This document shows, piece by piece, positions 61,769 through 64,000 of a stretch of DNA of 64,000 nucleotides. Positions within the stretch are counted from its first letter, which is position 1. Each line of letters begins with the position of its first letter. The position numbers and the translations under genes were made by a program. Origin of the DNA: Streptomyces gelaticus (lineage in GTDB: Bacteria; Actinomycetota; Actinomycetes; Streptomycetales; Streptomycetaceae); the NCBI RefSeq assembly GCF_014649535.1, contig NZ_BMTF01000014.1, positions 62,001 to 126,000 of the forward strand. The letters are read 5' to 3'. The notes under the pieces were generated by a model. It was not told the origin of the DNA. It did not search any database and was given only the letters and a program-made list of their open reading frames with translations.

Positions 61769-62545
61769 TCAGCCGGCGGGAGGGGCCGGCCATGCGCCCG
61801 GCCGCGCCCCGCGCCCGGGTTTCCTCCCGGCGGCGCGGTTGCTGATGAGCGCCTGCCGGATCTGCGCGGCGCTCGCTCGCGCATGCGCCGAGGTGGAGAC
61901 CGCGTCGGCGGTGGCGGGTACGAAGCGGTGGGCCGGCTGCCGGCAGTACGGGCAGGGTGCACCGTCGGCGAGGAGGTATCCGTCCTCGCACGCCCGGTTC
62001 GAGCAGGCGCCCGGGCTCACCAGGGCCTCGGCGATCTCCTGGGGTGCCCAGCGGCGACGGTTCTCCTCGTCGCGCTCGTGGATCGCATGCGACCAGCGGT
62101 TGCTCCAGCGCCTTTCGATACGGTCGAGGAGTTGGGCTGCCGTCCGGTGCGCGAGCTCTTCGAACAGAATATCGGGCAGGGTGCGCGGTACCCGGTGTCC
62201 GAGGGCCTGGAGCAGTGGCTGGGGAAAGCCCTGCATGATGAAGCGCATCGGGTCGTTGCCCGGACTCTGCTTCCACTGCTGGCAGTGGCAGACGCCACCG
62301 TCCGGCAGTGGCTTGTGGCAGCGGCTGCACAGTCCGCGGCAGTCCAGGCAGATCCCGTCGCTGAGCCCGTCCAGGTGCGGGGCCGGCGCCCTGCCGCATT
62401 CACGGCAGCAGGCCGCGCACAGGCCGCAGAGCCGCTCGCTGCCCTGCTGGGTCGTCCAGTTCCGCTGCTGGCAGCGGCAGCACAGGCTGGTGTTGCAGTA
62501 GTCGCTGTGCTCGCCGTTGTGCCGGCCGAGGGGAGCGAAGGACAA
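61769..62545 (-). CDS. cysteine-rich hypothetical protein with zinc-binding segments
   Basis: The 258-residue protein (start TTG 62545 with AGAGGAAG upstream; ATG 62614 possible) has four CxxC-like clusters in its first 95 residues (YCNTSLCCRC, LCGLCAACCREC, CLDCRGLCSRC, CHC). A further CSNRAC/CPYC pair lies near residue 195, so it probably binds several zinc ions. A helical middle (PRTLPDILFEELAHRTAAQL) links them. The fold recalls zinc-ribbon adaptor or replication-associated proteins; the role is unknown. It is convergent with the MFS gene. Confidence 0.75.
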   Translation of the reverse strand: MSFAPLGRHNGEHSDYCNTSLCCRCQQRNWTTQQGSERLCGLCAACCRECGRAPAPHLDGLSDGICLDCRGLCSRCHKPLPDGGVCHCQQWKQSPGNDPMRFIMQGFPQPLLQALGHRVPRTLPDILFEELAHRTAAQLLDRIERRWSNRWSHAIHERDEENRRRWAPQEIAEALVSPGACSNRACEDGYLLADGAPCPYCRQPAHRFVPATADAVSTSAHARASAAQIRQALISNRAAGRKPGRGARPGAWPAPPAG

Positions 62546-62703
62546 GGTGCTTCCTCTTTTCGGGCTGGGGCGTACCGACGAAGCGGGTGCGGCTCGGCGG
62601 CCCCTCCCCCGCATGGTGAAACTCCGTACAGCCTAGTGAACCCCCACCGGACCGGACGGACCGGGGAAACGGCACCGGCAAATGACGGGCATGCCTCTCG
62701 CCC

Positions 62704-63540
62704 TCAGGCGCTCTCCCCGATGAACCTGCGCAGTTCGCGGGCGAGTGCCGCCGGGTTGTCCAGGGGGACCAGCGTCCCGGCCCCAGGGATCTCGACGTAC
62801 TGCCCCTGCGGCAGCAGTTCGGCGAGGCGCCGGCCGGTCTCGGGCGGCATCATCCGGTCCTCCGCGCCCCAGGCCACGAGCGCGGGCCGGTCGAAGTGCC
62901 GCAGCCGTTCGGCGGCCCGCAGGTAGGTGTCCTTCTGCGTGGAGCGCAGGAAGCGGGCGAGGTCCCGGCGGATCGCCCGGTCGGTCAGCAGCGGCCGGTA
63001 CCAGCGGCGCACCCGCTCGTACGGGATTCCGTGCGCCGTCATGCCGCCCAGTGAGCTGCCCGTCGCCACCAGGAAGGGCACCCGGAAGGACTGGAGGAGC
63101 AGGAACAGCCCTCCCGGCACTCGGCTCGCGGCCACCAGGGTGCGCCCCTGGACGCCCGGCGGGTAGTTGTCGAGCGCCTCGCAGGAGGTGAGCACCAGCC
63201 GGGCGATGCGTTCGTCGCGTACGCCGGGCAGGAGCTGGGCCGTGCCCGCGTCGTTCTGCACCAGTGTGACCCCGCGCAGGTCCAGCCGCTCCAGGAACTC
63301 GGCGAGCAGGTCCGCCACGCCCTGGGCCGACAGGTCCGCGGACGGACGCATCGGGCGACGGTGGCTGCCGAGCGGCAGTACGGGGACCACCACGCGGAAG
63401 TCGTCACGCAGCTCCGCCACGAGGGCGTCCCAGACGGAGCCGTCGAAGGCGAGCCCATGGACGAGCACCACGGTCCCGCCCGTGCCGTTCCCGGTGTCGG
63501 TGTACTCGATGGTTCCGGCGCTCAGTTCGATCTCCGGCAT
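62704..63540 (-). CDS. alpha/beta hydrolase lacking the usual catalytic His
   Basis: The 278-residue protein has the alpha/beta-hydrolase fold: VLVHGLAFDGSVWD (residues 26-39), nucleophile elbow TLVQNDAGTAQ near residue 100 with Asp in place of Ser, and acid region AWGAEDRMMP. Where the base His should stand, the sequence is IPGAGTLVPLDNP, with Thr. The Asp nucleophile recalls haloalkane dehalogenases, but those keep the His. It is divergent from a TetR gene 58 bases away that probably regulates it. Confidence 0.83.
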   Translation of the reverse strand: MPEIELSAGTIEYTDTGNGTGGTVVLVHGLAFDGSVWDALVAELRDDFRVVVPVLPLGSHRRPMRPSADLSAQGVADLLAEFLERLDLRGVTLVQNDAGTAQLLPGVRDERIARLVLTSCEALDNYPPGVQGRTLVAASRVPGGLFLLLQSFRVPFLVATGSSLGGMTAHGIPYERVRRWYRPLLTDRAIRRDLARFLRSTQKDTYLRAAERLRHFDRPALVAWGAEDRMMPPETGRRLAELLPQGQYVEIPGAGTLVPLDNPAALARELRRFIGESA

Positions 63541-63569
63541 CGCATGGCCTCCCCGCGACTGTTACTTGA

Positions 63570-63581
63570 TAGACCGATCTA
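63570..63581. promoter_or_regulatory. putative TetR operator between hydrolase and regulator genes
   Basis: TAGACCGATCTA has TAGA/TCTA arms around CCGA and resembles the TAGACC-GGTCTA operators of LmrA/QacR-like TetR proteins. It is centred in the 58-base divergent gap. Confidence 0.5.
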
Positions 63582-63598
63582 GTGAGAGACTATCCGGC

Positions 63599-64000
63599 AT
63601 GAGAATCACCGGCGACACCAGGCAGCGGATTGTCACCGCCGCCACCGAACTCTTCCGGCGGCAGGGCTACGCAGCGACCGGCATGAAGCAGATCGTCTCG
63701 GAGGCAGGGGCCCCGTACGGCTCGGCGTACCACTTCTTTCCCGGCGGCAAGGCGCAACTCGGCGAGGAGGTGATCCGGACCTCCGGAGCCGCCTACCTGG
63801 AGCTGATCGGCAGCCTCTTCGCCGACCCGGACACGGATCCGGCAGCCGCCACCGCCGCCGCCTTCACGGGCGCCGCCGAGACGCTCCGGGAGCTGGACTT
63901 CACCGACCCGTGCCCGATCGCCACCGTGGCGCTGGAGGTCGCCAGTACCCACGAGGGGCTGCGCGGCGCGACGGCGGAGGTCTTCGCCTCGTGGATCGAG
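63599..64000 (+). CDS. TetR-family regulator, LmrA/YxaF type (cut by window edge)
   Basis: The first 134 residues are visible. The helix-turn-helix (TRQRIVTAATELFRRQGYAATGMKQIVSEAG... GSAYHFFPGGKAQL, residues 7-55) contains the GSxYHFFPxGK motif of the LmrA/YxaF group, whose members control multidrug exporters or hydrolases. The ATG at 63599 is preceded by GACTAT as a possible -10, suggesting a leaderless message. It runs beyond the window. Confidence 0.9.
   Translation, partial: MRITGDTRQRIVTAATELFRRQGYAATGMKQIVSEAGAPYGSAYHFFPGGKAQLGEEVIRTSGAAYLELIGSLFADPDTDPAAATAAAFTGAAETLRELDFTDPCPIATVALEVASTHEGLRGATAEVFASWIE

Noticed and set aside
60136..61962. Minus-strand open frame of 608 codons over the MFS gene
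   Set aside because: The sense strand encodes a clear 14-helix transporter. The antisense product is His/Asp/Arg-rich and low in complexity.

Overview
The window is high-GC actinobacterial DNA and almost certainly from a Streptomyces or close relative. Typical signs are the protein families, strong GC third-position bias, GTG and TTG starts, AAGGAGG-type ribosome binding sites, several leaderless-looking starts, and sugar ABC importers without their own ATPase. No ribosomal, replication or core biosynthetic genes appear. Small regulators, transporters, hydrolases, acetyltransferases, decayed genes and insertion-sequence scraps dominate, which suits a variable chromosomal region.

Layout. 0-12.9 kb: end of an alpha/beta hydrolase, a one-domain glutamate-synthase-like FMN/Fe-S protein, two YtcJ-type amidohydrolases (one Tat-exported and divergent from a LacI-type regulator, one followed by a LuxR-type regulator), and a tandem pair of TPM-like membrane proteins whose junction is broken by a frameshift. 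13-18.8 kb: an orphan response regulator, a secreted SGNH esterase, and a sulfur operon (truncated MBL-fold protein, rhodanese, TauE/SafE exporter, DUF2892 scrap) controlled by two CsoR/CstR-like palindromes; opposite it lies an Rnl2-type RNA ligase followed by a thioredoxin-fold protein. 19-26.7 kb: hypotheticals, a methyltransferase, an ECF41 sigma factor divergent from its AhpD-like partner with matching promoters on both strands, a deviant tRNA-like sequence, and a protein resembling an inactivated caspase-like domain.

26.7-33.5 kb: a complete sugar-uptake unit (two permeases, binding lipoprotein, LacI repressor) divergent from a cytoplasmic glycogen-debranching-type glycosidase, with two identical 14-bp operators between them. 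33.6-44.8 kb: an AI-2E-type transporter, a PAP2 membrane enzyme with a strong terminator, an alpha/beta hydrolase, an acetyltransferase-TetR operon with a perfect 18-bp operator, a LysR/EamA pair in which both genes are broken, an LGFP-repeat secreted protein, a phage-type amidase and a CGNR regulator.

44.9-64 kb: a flavin monooxygenase, a kinase-like protein, a thioesterase beside a frameshifted LysE exporter, DUF1963-like, dihydrofolate-reductase-like, crystallin-J1-like and GNAT genes, a DUF4419 gene with an in-frame stop and a His-Ala hexamer repeat, an ABC exporter, IS5-type transposase fragments around a GNAT gene, a TetR-MFS efflux pair, a cysteine-rich protein, and an alpha/beta hydrolase divergent from a TetR gene cut by the window edge.

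At least six otherwise recognisable genes carry single-base frame changes, several in G or C runs. The reader should treat these as either real decay or base-calling errors until reads are checked.
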